DNA from: Limnospira fusiformis SAG 85.79
GTDB lineage: Bacteria; Cyanobacteriota; Cyanobacteriia; Cyanobacteriales; Microcoleaceae
Length of the DNA stretch: 64,000 nucleotides
Reading direction: 5' to 3'
Assembly: GCF_012516315.1 (NCBI RefSeq)
Contig: NZ_CP051185.1
Coordinates: forward strand, 2,221,403 to 2,285,402
Shown: positions 35,553 to 46,177 of the stretch, in pieces
How the letters are laid out: each line of letters opens with the position of its first letter
Position numbering within the stretch: the first letter of the stretch is position 1
The notes under the pieces: model-generated
What the model saw: only the letters and a program-made list of their open reading frames with translations
Databases searched by the model: none
What the model was told of the DNA's origin: nothing
Made by a program: the position numbers and the translations under genes

Positions 35553-37571
35553 ATGAGTTACTGTCTGAACCCCCTGTGTTTAAATCCAGTAAATCCTCTG
35601 GGAAGCCAAGTCTGTTCAAGCTGTGGCTCATTATTGTTATTGAAACAACGTTATAGAGGCTTAAAAAGTCTGGGGGGTGGTGGTATGAGTCGGACATTTT
35701 TAGGGGTTGATGAAGACCGCCTGCAAACCCCCTGTATTATTAAACAATTTTCTCCACAACAGCAGAATGTCGCCCAAATTCAGAAAGCCACGGAACTATT
35801 TTATCAAGAAGGGAAGCGACTACAGGAGTTAGAAAATCATCCGCAAATCCCCCATTTATTTGCCTGTTTTGAAGCCAACAGCAGACTCTATTTAATACAG
35901 GAGTATATAGAAGGAGATAACCTCCTAGACGAACTAGAATTGGGGGAACCTTTAGAGGAGGGTAAATTGCGGGAACTGCTCTTAGATTTACTACCCGTAA
36001 TCCAATTTATCCATGACCATCAAGTTATTCATAGAGATATCAAACCAGAAAACATTATTAGGAGACATTTAGACAGTAAATTAGTATTAGTAGATTTTGG
36101 AGTCGCCAAACACGAGATAGATATTTTACATCCCAGAACCGGAACCATGACCGGAACGATAGGATATGCTCCCTTAGAGCAAATTCGCGGCGGGAAAGCC
36201 TATGCAGCCAGTGATTTATATAGTTTAGGGGTAACTTGTATTCACCTATTAACAGGAGAAAATCCCCAGAGTTTATTTGACCCATATAAGGGAGAATTTA
36301 TTTGGGAATCGCACCTAGAGAAAAGCGATCGCCATATTAGTCATCAACTGAAGCATATTATCAATAAAATGCTGGCGGATAAAGTACAAGATCGTTATCA
36401 ATCAGCCGCCGCCGTGTTAGCGGATATACAGCCACCAGTGAGTCTAAAACTCCCGGCTTCCAGCCTACAGATTATGGTAGCAGTTCACATAGCAACTCAT
36501 CAATCAATTTGGGGAATGCCGCCGCCTGTCCCCTGTGTGTTTCCGTCACTATTATCGACATCACGCGCCAATTTTAGCGGACAGATAAACCCAGAGATAT
36601 CGGGGACAAATTGGGAATGTCAAACCATCATGAAAGGTCACAAAGCGCCAGTAAATGCGATCGCCATTAGTCCGAATCGATATATATTAATTAGTGGTAG
36701 CGCCGACCAAAGTATCCGACTATGGAACCTGAATACAGGTCAATTAATCCAGCGTTTTTGTGGTCATGTAGCCGCCATAAATGCGATCGCCATTAGTCCC
36801 AATGGTCGTCGTTTAGTCAGTGGTAGTTTTGACCGCACCCTACTAGGTTGGAACCTGAATACAGGGACCATGACCGATAGATTTTTCAGTCATTCAGGTT
36901 CCCCCTATAGTCACCGTTGCGGACCAATTCACGCCGTCGCCTACAGTCCTGACGGTCACATAATTGCCAGTTGTAGCGGTAATGCTACCATCAAATTATG
37001 GAATCAACGCAACGGGGAACTTCTCTATCGTCTGCGTGAACATTCCGGGGAAGTTTTTTGTGTCACCTTTGCATTTTCCCCAGCCAATAATTCCCGTAAT
37101 CACGAAGGTTTATTTAATCATCCCCAGTCCAGTATATTCGCCAGTGGTGGTGCGGACGGACAAATCAAAATCTGGCAATTTGGGAAACTCCACAGCCTGC
37201 AAACTTTGACCGGACATTCAGGGGGAGTCCTGTCGTTAGCATTCAGTCCTAACCAGACAATTCTCGCCAGTAGTAGTGAAGATGGCACAATTAAACTCTG
37301 GGATTTTCAACAAGGAATTATACTAAGTACACAGACTGTAGACCCAGCCATAATATCTTCAATAGCAATTAGTCCTGACGGTAAATTTATGGCAGGTGGT
37401 AGCAATGATGGCAAAATTAGACTCTGGAAAATTGAGATGCAGGGACTATCACAGCAGCCACTCTCAGAGATTTCTGGATACAGTCCTATTACTTTTGGCA
37501 TAGATAGTCATACCTTAATTTGTCGGGGAGAAAATCATCAACTGTTAGTTTGGCGCTGTCGGGAAGATTAA
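35553..37571 (+). CDS. Serine/threonine protein kinase with N-terminal zinc ribbon and WD40 propeller
   Basis: A 672-residue protein. Residues 4-24 form a four-Cys ribbon (C4, C9, C21, C24). The kinase domain (about 34-295) has the Gly-rich loop LGGGGMSRTF, K64 (CIIKQF), IHRDIKPENI (D162) and DFG (181-183), so it should be active. Seven WD40 repeats fill about 355-672, with SGSADQSIRLW, SSSEDGTIKLW and GGSNDGKIRLW; the last blade is degenerate. No transmembrane helix is evident. Kinase-WD40 fusions are common in filamentous cyanobacteria; substrates are unknown. A second gene of this design lies at 53.4 kb. Confidence 0.92.
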   Translation: MSYCLNPLCLNPVNPLGSQVCSSCGSLLLLKQRYRGLKSLGGGGMSRTFLGVDEDRLQTPCIIKQFSPQQQNVAQIQKATELFYQEGKRLQELENHPQIPHLFACFEANSRLYLIQEYIEGDNLLDELELGEPLEEGKLRELLLDLLPVIQFIHDHQVIHRDIKPENIIRRHLDSKLVLVDFGVAKHEIDILHPRTGTMTGTIGYAPLEQIRGGKAYAASDLYSLGVTCIHLLTGENPQSLFDPYKGEFIWESHLEKSDRHISHQLKHIINKMLADKVQDRYQSAAAVLADIQPPVSLKLPASSLQIMVAVHIATHQSIWGMPPPVPCVFPSLLSTSRANFSGQINPEISGTNWECQTIMKGHKAPVNAIAISPNRYILISGSADQSIRLWNLNTGQLIQRFCGHVAAINAIAISPNGRRLVSGSFDRTLLGWNLNTGTMTDRFFSHSGSPYSHRCGPIHAVAYSPDGHIIASCSGNATIKLWNQRNGELLYRLREHSGEVFCVTFAFSPANNSRNHEGLFNHPQSSIFASGGADGQIKIWQFGKLHSLQTLTGHSGGVLSLAFSPNQTILASSSEDGTIKLWDFQQGIILSTQTVDPAIISSIAISPDGKFMAGGSNDGKIRLWKIEMQGLSQQPLSEISGYSPITFGIDSHTLICRGENHQLLVWRCRED

Positions 37572-37671
37572 CTCTAAGGAGGTAGATCTAAACTCTAGCT
37601 GAGGGTAGATGTCATCACCTCAATAACTAGCTATAGTTAAAGTGTTATTCGCAATCAAATCATTTTTAATT

Positions 37672-37974
37672 ATGGCAACTAGCACTGAAACTAGAAAAGC
37701 CTACAAAGGTAAGGTTAAAGCACAAATCGAGAAACTCAATGCTGAACTAGATGAAATGAAAGCTAAAGGCAAACAAGCCAAAGCAGATGCTGCTATTCAG
37801 TATCACGAGAAAATTGAGGAACTACAAGCCAAGCGAGATGATGCCAACCAGAAGCTACAAGAGTTACAAGATGCTGGTGGAGAAGCCTGGGAAGAAATCA
37901 GAAGTGGCTTTGAAAAGGCTTGGAGTGATGTAGAAAGTGCCTTTCAAAAAGCCTCTGAGAAATTCAACAGCTAG
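37672..37974 (+). CDS. Small coiled-coil protein of unknown function
   Basis: A 100-residue, highly charged, all-helical protein with no Cys and no transmembrane segment. Its sequence runs through Lys/Glu/Ala-rich heptads (VKAQIEKLNAELDEMKAKG, KIEELQAKRDDANQKLQEL) to an amphipathic ending AWSDVESAFQKASEKFNS. The ATG at 37672 is preferred to a GTG at 37642 because the extra ten residues are hydrophobic and unlike the rest. Similar short helical proteins are annotated as hypothetical in cyanobacteria. It is followed by a strong hairpin. Confidence 0.7.
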   Translation: MATSTETRKAYKGKVKAQIEKLNAELDEMKAKGKQAKADAAIQYHEKIEELQAKRDDANQKLQELQDAGGEAWEEIRSGFEKAWSDVESAFQKASEKFNS

Positions 37975-38005
37975 AGATTAGTCATTTTAGTGATTAACTG
38001 AAGCC

Positions 38006-38056
38006 AGGGACAACACCATTAATCAGGTTAATCATATCCTGATCTAGTGTGTCCCT
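38006..38056 (+). terminator. Bipartite hairpin between convergent genes
   Basis: AGGGACAACAC (38006-38016) pairs with GTGTGTCCCT (38047-38056) with one bulged A. Inside, ATCAGG and CCTGAT form a second stem. It lies 31 bp after the small helical gene and 9 bp before the 3' end of the lipoprotein gene. It probably terminates transcription in both directions, although the T-tract (TTTA) is short. Confidence 0.6.
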
Positions 38057-38064
38057 TTAGCTAA

Positions 38065-38904
38065 TTAAAGTAGCTCAATGCGACAATGACCTTCGCCAAC
38101 ATGACCTAATTCAGTCACAGAAAATACGAGGGTATTATATTCTTCCTCAGTCAAAAGCTGTTGAAGTTCTTGGCTGGTAACATTAAGAGTATCTCCCTCA
38201 GCGATATTAGCAAAAGGCTGGAAACCAATAGCCTCATCATTGGGAGATTGGTCAATGGGACGGTCAGAACGACCAAAAAAGTGGTCAAAGTGAAAAGTTG
38301 TTTCTAATTCAGCTACCCCATTAGCTTTTAAATACCCTTTACGTTCATCTCCGACATACTGACCGCAAAAATGAGCTACAGGTTTATTTAAAGCGATCGT
38401 AAAATTGATAGTGCGACCATCTCTTTCCGCTGTACCATCTAAAACCAGCGTAGACCCCGCAAATTCTCCCTCTGTAGCCGTCACCATTTCCCAGGAAAGA
38501 GCATTGTAATGTCCTGGAGGTGCTATGGCTGTGGTCACTGTGGGAGTGTCTTCTGTTCCACCAACTAAATCTACAGTGGTCGGTGAGTTGAGAAGCTCAA
38601 CAAACGTGATATAATCCGGCTGAGAGTCAGTATCTGGATCAAAAGGTGATTGTGCTTGGTAAGCTCTGATATTATTAAAAGTGACATGAGCATGATTAAA
38701 ATTAAGTTCCCAACCATCTTTACTAACGAACCCTTCTCGCATTCTATCTTCTGCATCTGCAATTAGGGTTAAGGTTCCCCCTTCCTGACCATTAGTTACA
38801 ATTTCATTAGCAGTCTCAGTAGCAGTCTCAGTTTCTGGCGCGCACCCCACTAACGCCATAGGTGCTAACAAAATTAAGCCAGTAAGGCAGAGTAATTGTT
38901 TCAT
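38065..38904 (-). CDS. Putative lipoprotein of unknown function
   Basis: A 279-residue exported protein. From the ATG at 38904 it starts with a lipoprotein signal, MKQLLCLTGLILLAP then the lipobox ALVGC. The frame is open to 39009, but the extra 35 residues precede the signal and are not credible. After a Thr/Glu-rich linker (TETATETANE) the mature protein is a beta-rich domain with HAHVTFNNIRAYQ, PPGHYNALSWEM, HFCGQYVGDER and FHFDHFFGR. The His-rich segments could bind metal, but no family was identified with confidence. Confidence 0.65.
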   Translation of the reverse strand: MKQLLCLTGLILLAPMALVGCAPETETATETANEIVTNGQEGGTLTLIADAEDRMREGFVSKDGWELNFNHAHVTFNNIRAYQAQSPFDPDTDSQPDYITFVELLNSPTTVDLVGGTEDTPTVTTAIAPPGHYNALSWEMVTATEGEFAGSTLVLDGTAERDGRTINFTIALNKPVAHFCGQYVGDERKGYLKANGVAELETTFHFDHFFGRSDRPIDQSPNDEAIGFQPFANIAEGDTLNVTSQELQQLLTEEEYNTLVFSVTELGHVGEGHCRIELL

Positions 38905-39120
38905 TGATATTTGATTCAGATTATCCATTGACAGCATATTGGGATTATCTTGGTTTCTCCCAACATTTGCAATCCCCCGGAGGGGGAATAATTTAGCCCA
39001 TGTCACCATTTAATTACACTTGAGGGTTTTTAAAAACGGGTTCAGCCAGTATAAACCGCGCATTTGGGGGGGGTTGCCATCTGCGAACTAGATTTTTGAG
39101 TCTAATTAAACCGGATATTT

Positions 39121-42072
39121 GCCACTTTTTACCAGCAGGAAATATCCGATATAGCAGTTCCCGGAGTGATGAGGTACTTTTCAAAGCCCCTCTCCTTTTC
39201 TGGGAGAGGGGTTTGGGGTGAGGGCTGTATTTCATAGAGATGAGAAGCGCTAGATTAACTAAATTGACTGGCGCTGCCACTTTTTACCAGCAGGAAATAT
39301 CCGATATAGCAGTTCCCGGAGTGATGAGGTACTTTTCAAAGCCCCTCTCCTTTTCTGGGAGAGGGGTTTGGGGTGAGGGCTGTATTTCATAGAGATGAGA
39401 AGCGCTAGATTAACTAAATTGACTGGCGCTGCCACTTTTTACCAGCAGGAAATATCCGATATAGCAGTTCCCGGAGTGATGAGGTACTTTTCAAAGCCCC
39501 TCTCCTTTTCTGGGAGAGGGGTTTGGGGTGAGGGCTGTATTTCATAGAGATGAGAAGCGCTAGATTAACTAAATTGACTGGCGCTGCCACTTTTTACCAG
39601 CAGGAAATATCCGATATAGCAGTTCCCGGAGTGATGAGGTACTTTTCAAAGCCCCTCTCCTTTTCTGGGAGAGGGGTTTGGGGTGAGGGCTGTATTTCAT
39701 AGAGATGAGAAGCGCTAGATTAACTAAATTGACTGGCGCTGCCACTTTTTACCAGCAGGAAATATCCGATATAGCAGTTCCCGGAGTGATGAGGTACTTT
39801 TCAAAGCCCCTCTCCTTTTCTGGGAGAGGGGTTTGGGGTGAGGGCTGTATTTCATAGAGATGAGAAGCGCTAGATTAACTAAATTGACTGGCGCTGCCAA
39901 TTTTTACCAGCAGGAAATATCCGATATAGCAGTTCCCGGAGTGATGAGGTACTTTTCAAAGCCCCTCTCCTTTTCTGGGAGAGGGGTTTGGGGTGAGGGC
40001 TGTATTTCATAGAGATGAGAAGCGCTAGATTAACTAAATTGACTGGCGCTGCCACTTTTTACCAGCAGGAAATATCCGATATAGCAGTTCCCGGAGTGAT
40101 GAGGTACTTTTCAAAGCCCCTCTCCTTTTCTGGGAGAGGGGTTTGGGGTGAGGGCTGTATTTCATAGAGATGAGAAGCGCTAGATTAACTAAATTGACTG
40201 GCGCTGCCACTTTTTACCAGCAGGAAATATCCGATATAGCAGTTCCCGGAGTGATGAGGTACTTTTCAAAGCCCCTCTCCTTTTCTGGGAGAGGGGTTTG
40301 GGGTGAGGGCTGTATTTCATAGAGATGAGAAGCGCTAGATTAACTAAATTGACTGGCGCTGCCACTTTTTACCAGCAGGAAATATCCGATATAGCAGTTC
40401 CCGGAGTGATGAGGTACTTTTCAAAGCCCCTCTCCTTTTCTGGGAGAGGGGTTTGGGGTGAGGGCTGTATTTCATAGAGATGAGAAGCGCTAGATTAACT
40501 AAATTGACTGGCGCTGCCACTTTTTACCAGCAGGAAATATCCGATATAGCAGTTCCCGGAGTGATGAGGTACTTTTCAAAGCCCCTCTCCTTTTCTGGGA
40601 GAGGGGTTTGGGGTGAGGGCTGTATTTCATAGAGATGAGAAGCGCTAGATTAACTAAATTGACTGGCGCTGCCACTTTTTACCAGCAGGAAATATCCGAT
40701 ATAGCAGTTCCCGGAGTGATGAGGTACTTTTCAAAGCCCCTCTCCTTTTCTGGGAGAGGGGTTTGGGGTGAGGGCTGTATTTCATAGAGATGAGAAGCGC
40801 TAGATTAACTAAATTGACTGGCGCTGCCACTTTTTACCAGCAGGAAATATCCGATATAGCAGTTCCCGGAGTGATGAGGTACTTTTCAAAGCCCCTCTCC
40901 TTTTCTGGGAGAGGGGTTTGGGGTGAGGGCTGTATTTCATAGAGATGAGAAGCGCTAGATTAACTAAATTGACTGGCGCTGCCAATTTTTACCAGCAGGA
41001 AATATCCGATATAGCAGTTCCCGGAGTGATGAGGTACTTTTCAAAGCCCCTCTCCTTTTCTGGGAGAGGGGTTTGGGGTGAGGGCTGTATTTCATAGAGA
41101 TGAGAAGCGCTAGATTAACTAAATTGACTGGCGCTGCCACTTTTTACCAGCAGGAAATATCCGATATAGCAGTTCCCGGAGTGATGAGGTACTTTTCAAA
41201 GCCCCTCTCCTTTTCTGGGAGAGGGGTTTGGGGTGAGGGCTGTATTTCATAGAGATGAGAAGCGCTAGATTAACTAAATTGACTGGCGCTGCCACTTTTT
41301 ACCAGCAGGAAATATCCGATATAGCAGTTCCCGGAGTGATGAGGTACTTTTCAAAGCCCCTCTCCTTTTCTGGGAGAGGGGTTTGGGGTGAGGGCTGTAT
41401 TTCATAGAGATGAGAAGCGCTAGATTAACTAAATTGACTGGCGCTGCCACTTTTTACCAGCAGGAAATATCCGATATAGCAGTTCCCGGAGTGATGAGGT
41501 ACTTTTCAAAGCCCCTCTCCTTTTCTGGGAGAGGGGTTTGGGGTGAGGGCTGTATTTCATAGAGATGAGAAGCGCTAGATTAACTAAATTGACTGGCGCT
41601 GCCACTTTTTACCAGCAGGAAATATCCGATATAGCAGTTCCCGGAGTGATGAGGTACTTTTCAAAGCCCCTCTCCTTTTCTGGGAGAGGGGTTTGGGGTG
41701 AGGGCTGTATTTCATAGAGATGAGAAGCGCTAGATTAACTAAATTGACTGGCGCTGCCACTTTTTACCAGCAGGAAATATCCGATATAGCAGTTCCCGGA
41801 GTGATGAGGTACTTTTCAAAGCCCCTCTCCTTTTCTGGGAGAGGGGTTTGGGGTGAGGGCTGTATTTCATAGAGATGAGAAGCGCTAGATTAACTAAATT
41901 GACTGGCGCTGCCACTTTTTACCAGCAGGAAATATCCGATATAGCAGTTCCCGGAGTGATGAGGTACTTTTCAAAGCCCCTCTCCTTTTCTGGGAGAGGG
42001 GTTTGGGGTGAGGGCTGTATTTCATAGAGATGAGAAGCGCTAGATTAACTAAATTGACTGGCGCTGCCAATT
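39121..42072. repeat. Tandem array of nineteen 155-bp units
   Basis: Units begin with GCCACTTTTTACCAGCAGG and repeat every 155 bp at 39121, 39276, 39431 and so on to 42066, giving nineteen complete units plus 7 bp. Each unit contains an inverted repeat, CCCCTCTCC-TTTTCT-GGGAGAGGGG, and the sequence TTTGGGGTGAGGGC, a combination commonly seen downstream of cyanobacterial genes. By eye the units are identical apart from one base (GCCAC or GCCAA). The gene-proximal junction supplies the last codons (WQRQSI and stop) of the peptide-binding protein gene. No ORF of note lies inside. Confidence 0.95.
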
Positions 42073-43767
42073 TTTAATATCCCAAGTATTAGCATCCCAA
42101 GGGGAGGGTTCAATACCAGTTAAAGTATTACTAATTCCCGTAGTAGTCGCACGTTCAACAATGGGCATTACTGCGACATCTTCCCGTAGAAACTCATCCA
42201 TTTGACGGAATAATAAGGCTCGTTTTTCTGGGTCTAGTTCGGTGGTTGCTTTTCGCCACATTTCGTCATATTGAGGGTTGCAATAACGAGCATAATTAGG
42301 TCGTTGCCAATTATTTTCTTTTTGGGAAATTTCCCCACAGGTCCACCACTTCATGTGAGGTCCTGGGTCGGGACTTTCATTTCCTGTAGTTAACATTTGG
42401 AGGTCTGCATAAAAATGATTAATGGTGTCGGTATTGGCGGGGTCGCCAGAGAAGAAGATACCCGGATCAATGCTTTTTAATTCGACCCTTATCCCGATCG
42501 CCTCTAAAGACTGTTTAACTATTTCTTGAGTTTTCTGGCGCACGGGATTAACTGATGTTTGAAACACCACGCGCATTTCTAATCCATCTCGGTCACGGAT
42601 ACCATTATTATTAGTATCTTTCCAGCCAGCTTCATCTAACAAAGTTTTAGCTTTTTCTAGGTCGTGGCTATAGTTAATTTGATTGGATCTATAAGCGGCT
42701 GGAATAACTATTAATTGCGCGGTCGGACGACCTGTTTTCCCATAAAGTTGATTAGCTATAGTATCACGGTCTATAGCCAAATCAAAGGCTTGTCGGACTC
42801 GTTTATCACTAAAAAAGGGATGGGGGAATTGAACACTAGAACGTTCTCCATCTGCGGTAGCTTGATTAGGGTCGGTAAAATTAAACATAATCCTTTCCAC
42901 ATAGGACCCAAAATTCGCCAAAATTTTGCCTTTCCCTCCGGCTGCTAACTGTTGGAGAATATGACCTTCTACCTGTAAGTTAAAAGCATAATCAAAATCT
43001 CCCGTTTGTAAGACGGCTCTAGCGGCTGAGGTTGCATCACCACCCCCTTTAATTTCTACTCTTTCAAAAAAGGGTTTATCTGGCTCCCAATAATTGGGGT
43101 TAGCTTCATAAAGGGCTAAGTCTCCCGGTTTAAAACTTACCAGTTTATAGGGTCCGGTGCCAATGGGTTGATTATTCGCCCTAGCGGACCGAATATTAGA
43201 GTTATTGTAACTAGCAAAAATATGCTCTGGGAGAATTAAGCCTCTTTGACCAGTAAAAGGAACCGACCAACCCGGAGTAATATTTTTAAAAGTAATTTTG
43301 ATGGTGTAATCATCTAGGGCTTCTACGCTTTCAATACCTGCGTAAACCTCAGCACTAGATGAACCTACATCAGGGTTCATAATAAAGTTATAAGTGAAAA
43401 CCACATCTTTGGCGGTGAAAGGTTCGCCGTCAGACCAAGTTACACCCGATCGCAATTTCCAAGTTACCGATTTTCCATCTGCTGCGACACTCCCATTTTC
43501 TCGACTGGGAATTTCCGCCGCCAGAAGAGGAATCAGGCGATCGCTATGATCATAACTCGCCAAAGGCTCATACACTAACCTAGCCGCATCAAAGTCTTTA
43601 AATCCTGTCGCCAAGTGAGGATTAAGGATAGTAGGAGACTGCCAATAGAGAAGTTTAAGGTTTTTGTCATTTTGAGTAGTTGGCGCGTCCTGGGGGCTAC
43701 AGGCTGCGAAGGTGATAGACAAGAAACAGGAAAGAATCACTAGAGGTAGGAATAAACGCCGAATCAT
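42049..43767 (-). CDS. Peptide ABC transporter substrate-binding protein (SBP_bac_5)
   Basis: A 572-residue periplasmic lipoprotein. From the ATG at 43767 it begins MIRRLFLPLVILSCF with lipobox ITFAAC; an ATG at 43818 would add 17 residues. Family 5 features include LLYWQSPTILNPH, LAAEIPSRENG, VTWKLRSGVTWSDGEPFTAKDVVFTY and GTGPYKLVSFKPGDL. It binds oligopeptides or related solutes for an ABC importer; no permease or ATPase gene is adjacent. Its 3' end lies inside the 155-bp repeat unit, whose hairpin may serve as terminator. Confidence 0.92.
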   Translation of the reverse strand: MIRRLFLPLVILSCFLSITFAACSPQDAPTTQNDKNLKLLYWQSPTILNPHLATGFKDFDAARLVYEPLASYDHSDRLIPLLAAEIPSRENGSVAADGKSVTWKLRSGVTWSDGEPFTAKDVVFTYNFIMNPDVGSSSAEVYAGIESVEALDDYTIKITFKNITPGWSVPFTGQRGLILPEHIFASYNNSNIRSARANNQPIGTGPYKLVSFKPGDLALYEANPNYWEPDKPFFERVEIKGGGDATSAARAVLQTGDFDYAFNLQVEGHILQQLAAGGKGKILANFGSYVERIMFNFTDPNQATADGERSSVQFPHPFFSDKRVRQAFDLAIDRDTIANQLYGKTGRPTAQLIVIPAAYRSNQINYSHDLEKAKTLLDEAGWKDTNNNGIRDRDGLEMRVVFQTSVNPVRQKTQEIVKQSLEAIGIRVELKSIDPGIFFSGDPANTDTINHFYADLQMLTTGNESPDPGPHMKWWTCGEISQKENNWQRPNYARYCNPQYDEMWRKATTELDPEKRALLFRQMDEFLREDVAVMPIVERATTTGISNTLTGIEPSPWDANTWDIKNWQRQSI

Positions 43768-43877
43768 ATTTTTAGGGTAATCAATGTCCGCCCTTAAATT
43801 TGTAGCAGACATTAGCACATTTGGCGAACCGATTTAGTTAACCACCTCTCGATTAACTACTTTCCCTAAAAATAGGA

Positions 43878-43906
43878 TTGTCAGAATCCCAAGATTATGC
43901 TATAAG
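43878..43906 (+). promoter_or_regulatory. Sigma-70-type promoter of the antiporter gene
   Basis: TTGTCA (43878-43883) and TATAAG (43901-43906) are separated by 17 bp. Transcription would start near 43913, about 115 bp before the antiporter ATG. The spacing is optimal and both hexamers are close to consensus; this is a prediction from sequence only. Confidence 0.55.
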
Positions 43907-44027
43907 TCTATAGTCTATGTAACGGACCTTTTATAATCCCTCTTTTAGGGCGATCGGCGAGACAGGCTGAGGCTTGGCATCTTTCTCCCTTTATATAAGT
44001 CTAAGCAATTCTACCGGGAACTAACTC

Positions 44028-46103
44028 ATGGATACTTTGGGATACTTAATCAATACAGACGTAGATGGGTTTTCCATGATTAATCTGACCACTCCCCTCG
44101 CGCAAATTTTATCACAACCCATTCAGGACCCCGTAGCGGTTTTCTTAATTATTATGGGGATGATGCTCATTGCTCCCCTAGTATTTGAACGCATAAAACT
44201 ACCTGGTATTGTCGGATTAATCTTAGCCGGAGTTATTATTGGTCCCCATGGCATAGGGTTACTTGCCAGAGATAATACCATAGTTTTATTGGGGACTGTG
44301 GGATTGTTATTCTTGATGTTTCTAGCAGGCTTAGAAACCAGCTTAGACGACCTCAAACTAAATGCCAAGTCAGCCTTTTGCTTCGGTTTACTCACCTTTT
44401 TATTACCGATGATACTGGGAACTATAGCCATGATGGCTCTGGGTTACAGTGTATTAGCTGCCATCTTAGTAGCCTCTTGTTTTGCTTCCCATACTCTCCT
44501 AGCTTTACCCATCTTAAACCGTCTGGGAATTATGCGTGCTTCCTCCGTAACCGCCACCCTAGGAGGAACCTTAATTACCAATGTGTTAGCCTTATTAGTT
44601 TTAGCAGTTGTCGTCAAAGCCCATCGCGGCGATTTAACCCTAGAATTTTGGCTATTTTTAATTCCGGCTTTAACCATTTATACCTTCGCATCTCTCTGGG
44701 GAGTTCCCAAAATTGGTCGCTGGTTTTTCCGAAAATTTGGTCATGACGAAGGCGCAGAATTTACCTTTGTTGTCGCCACATTATTAGTAGCTTCCTATGT
44801 AGCGCAACTCATCGAAATTGAACCCATTATTGGCGCTTTCTTGGCTGGTATTGCTCTGACTCCTATTATCCCTAACTTGAGTCCATTAATGAACAGGATT
44901 CAGTTTATTGGCAATACCCTATTTATTCCCTTCTTTCTCATCTCTGTAGGGATGTTAATTGACCCTCTAATTTTAATCAAAGAACCTCGCTCTCTTTTAG
45001 TCGCAGTAGTCATGATTGTGGCAGAATTTATCAGCAAGTATGCAGCCGCTTGGACTTCCGGCAAAGTTTTTGGCTGGCCGTTTCCAGAGAAAATGGTTTG
45101 CTTTGGTCTGTCTGTAGCTCAAGCTGCTTCGACTCTGGCGGCGATTACGGTAGCTTTTAATATTGAATTAGTAGATGAGTTAACTGTTAATGGTGTTATT
45201 GCCATGATTTTATTTAGTTGTATCGCTTCTCCCTGGATAGTCAATCGTTGGGGTAAATTAGTCAAACCAGCCGAAAAATTAGACGGCGACAATCAGCGCA
45301 ATTGGTCGGAAAGGGTATTAGTTCCGGTCGCTAACCCTAGCACAGAAGATAACCTATTACAATTGGCGATTTTGCTGGTCAAAAAATCTAAAGGTACTCT
45401 ATTACCTCTTAATGTGATTTCTGACAAAAACGGTAATATTTCTTCCTCGGCTAAAACTAAACAAAGCCGTTTATTGTCTGTGGCTGAACAGATAGCTCAC
45501 GCCGCAACGGTTAAGGTTGAGTCTATTGCTAGAATTGATGCAGCTATATCCAGGGGAATTGTTCGTAGTGCCACCGAACGCAACGCGACGCTGATTATTT
45601 GCGGTTGGAAGGGGTATTCAACCTATCAAGAGAATTTCTTTGGTAGCGTAATTGATCAGATTATCAGGCGTTCACCTGTGCCAGTTTTGATTACTCGCTT
45701 CCCTCAGCCTCTGGAAAATACGGAGAGGGTATTTATGGTATTCAATCAAGGGGAAATTTCCTCTTGGGAATTTAAACAAACTCTGGAAATAACTAAAGCG
45801 ATCGCTGAAGAAATTAAAGCGAAATTACACTTATTGGTATTGGTGACTGATTATCTGACCGTGGATTTAAATCTTTCATCCTTCGGTCTAAGTAAAGATA
45901 CCCCAGTTCAACAAATACAAGGGAATTTTATTATGAAAGTTTCCCGAATGCTCAAAACTAATGATTTGTTATTATTAACTCCCGGCAGTCATGAGAATCA
46001 GGCTTTCGGATTCTCTAGAAGCGGCTTGGTAGAACCAGAAACAATTGTTCGCGCTCATTCAGATGTTGCGACTATTGTCGTTCATTTCCCTAAACTTAGT
46101 TAA
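44028..46103 (+). CDS. Cation/proton antiporter (CPA2) with C-terminal universal-stress-like domain
   Basis: A 691-residue protein. Residues about 40-420 form a Na+/H+ exchanger domain with about 12 membrane helices (LPGIVGLILAGVIIGPHGIG, FLAGLETSLDDLK, GAFLAGIALTPIIP). About 425-570 resembles a universal stress protein domain (RVLVPVANPSTEDNLLQLA, GSVIDQIIRRSPVPVLITR), and a further UspA-like region follows to the end. It probably exchanges Na+ or K+ for H+, of use to an alkaliphile such as Arthrospira. ATGs at 44028 and 44076 are both possible. Confidence 0.9.
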   Translation: MDTLGYLINTDVDGFSMINLTTPLAQILSQPIQDPVAVFLIIMGMMLIAPLVFERIKLPGIVGLILAGVIIGPHGIGLLARDNTIVLLGTVGLLFLMFLAGLETSLDDLKLNAKSAFCFGLLTFLLPMILGTIAMMALGYSVLAAILVASCFASHTLLALPILNRLGIMRASSVTATLGGTLITNVLALLVLAVVVKAHRGDLTLEFWLFLIPALTIYTFASLWGVPKIGRWFFRKFGHDEGAEFTFVVATLLVASYVAQLIEIEPIIGAFLAGIALTPIIPNLSPLMNRIQFIGNTLFIPFFLISVGMLIDPLILIKEPRSLLVAVVMIVAEFISKYAAAWTSGKVFGWPFPEKMVCFGLSVAQAASTLAAITVAFNIELVDELTVNGVIAMILFSCIASPWIVNRWGKLVKPAEKLDGDNQRNWSERVLVPVANPSTEDNLLQLAILLVKKSKGTLLPLNVISDKNGNISSSAKTKQSRLLSVAEQIAHAATVKVESIARIDAAISRGIVRSATERNATLIICGWKGYSTYQENFFGSVIDQIIRRSPVPVLITRFPQPLENTERVFMVFNQGEISSWEFKQTLEITKAIAEEIKAKLHLLVLVTDYLTVDLNLSSFGLSKDTPVQQIQGNFIMKVSRMLKTNDLLLLTPGSHENQAFGFSRSGLVEPETIVRAHSDVATIVVHFPKLS

Positions 46104-46177
46104 TGGTTGCTAAATCTCTCTCTTGATATGTTCGTTAATGGTCAAAATCATGTTTAAATCTTCTCAACAATTCAGCC

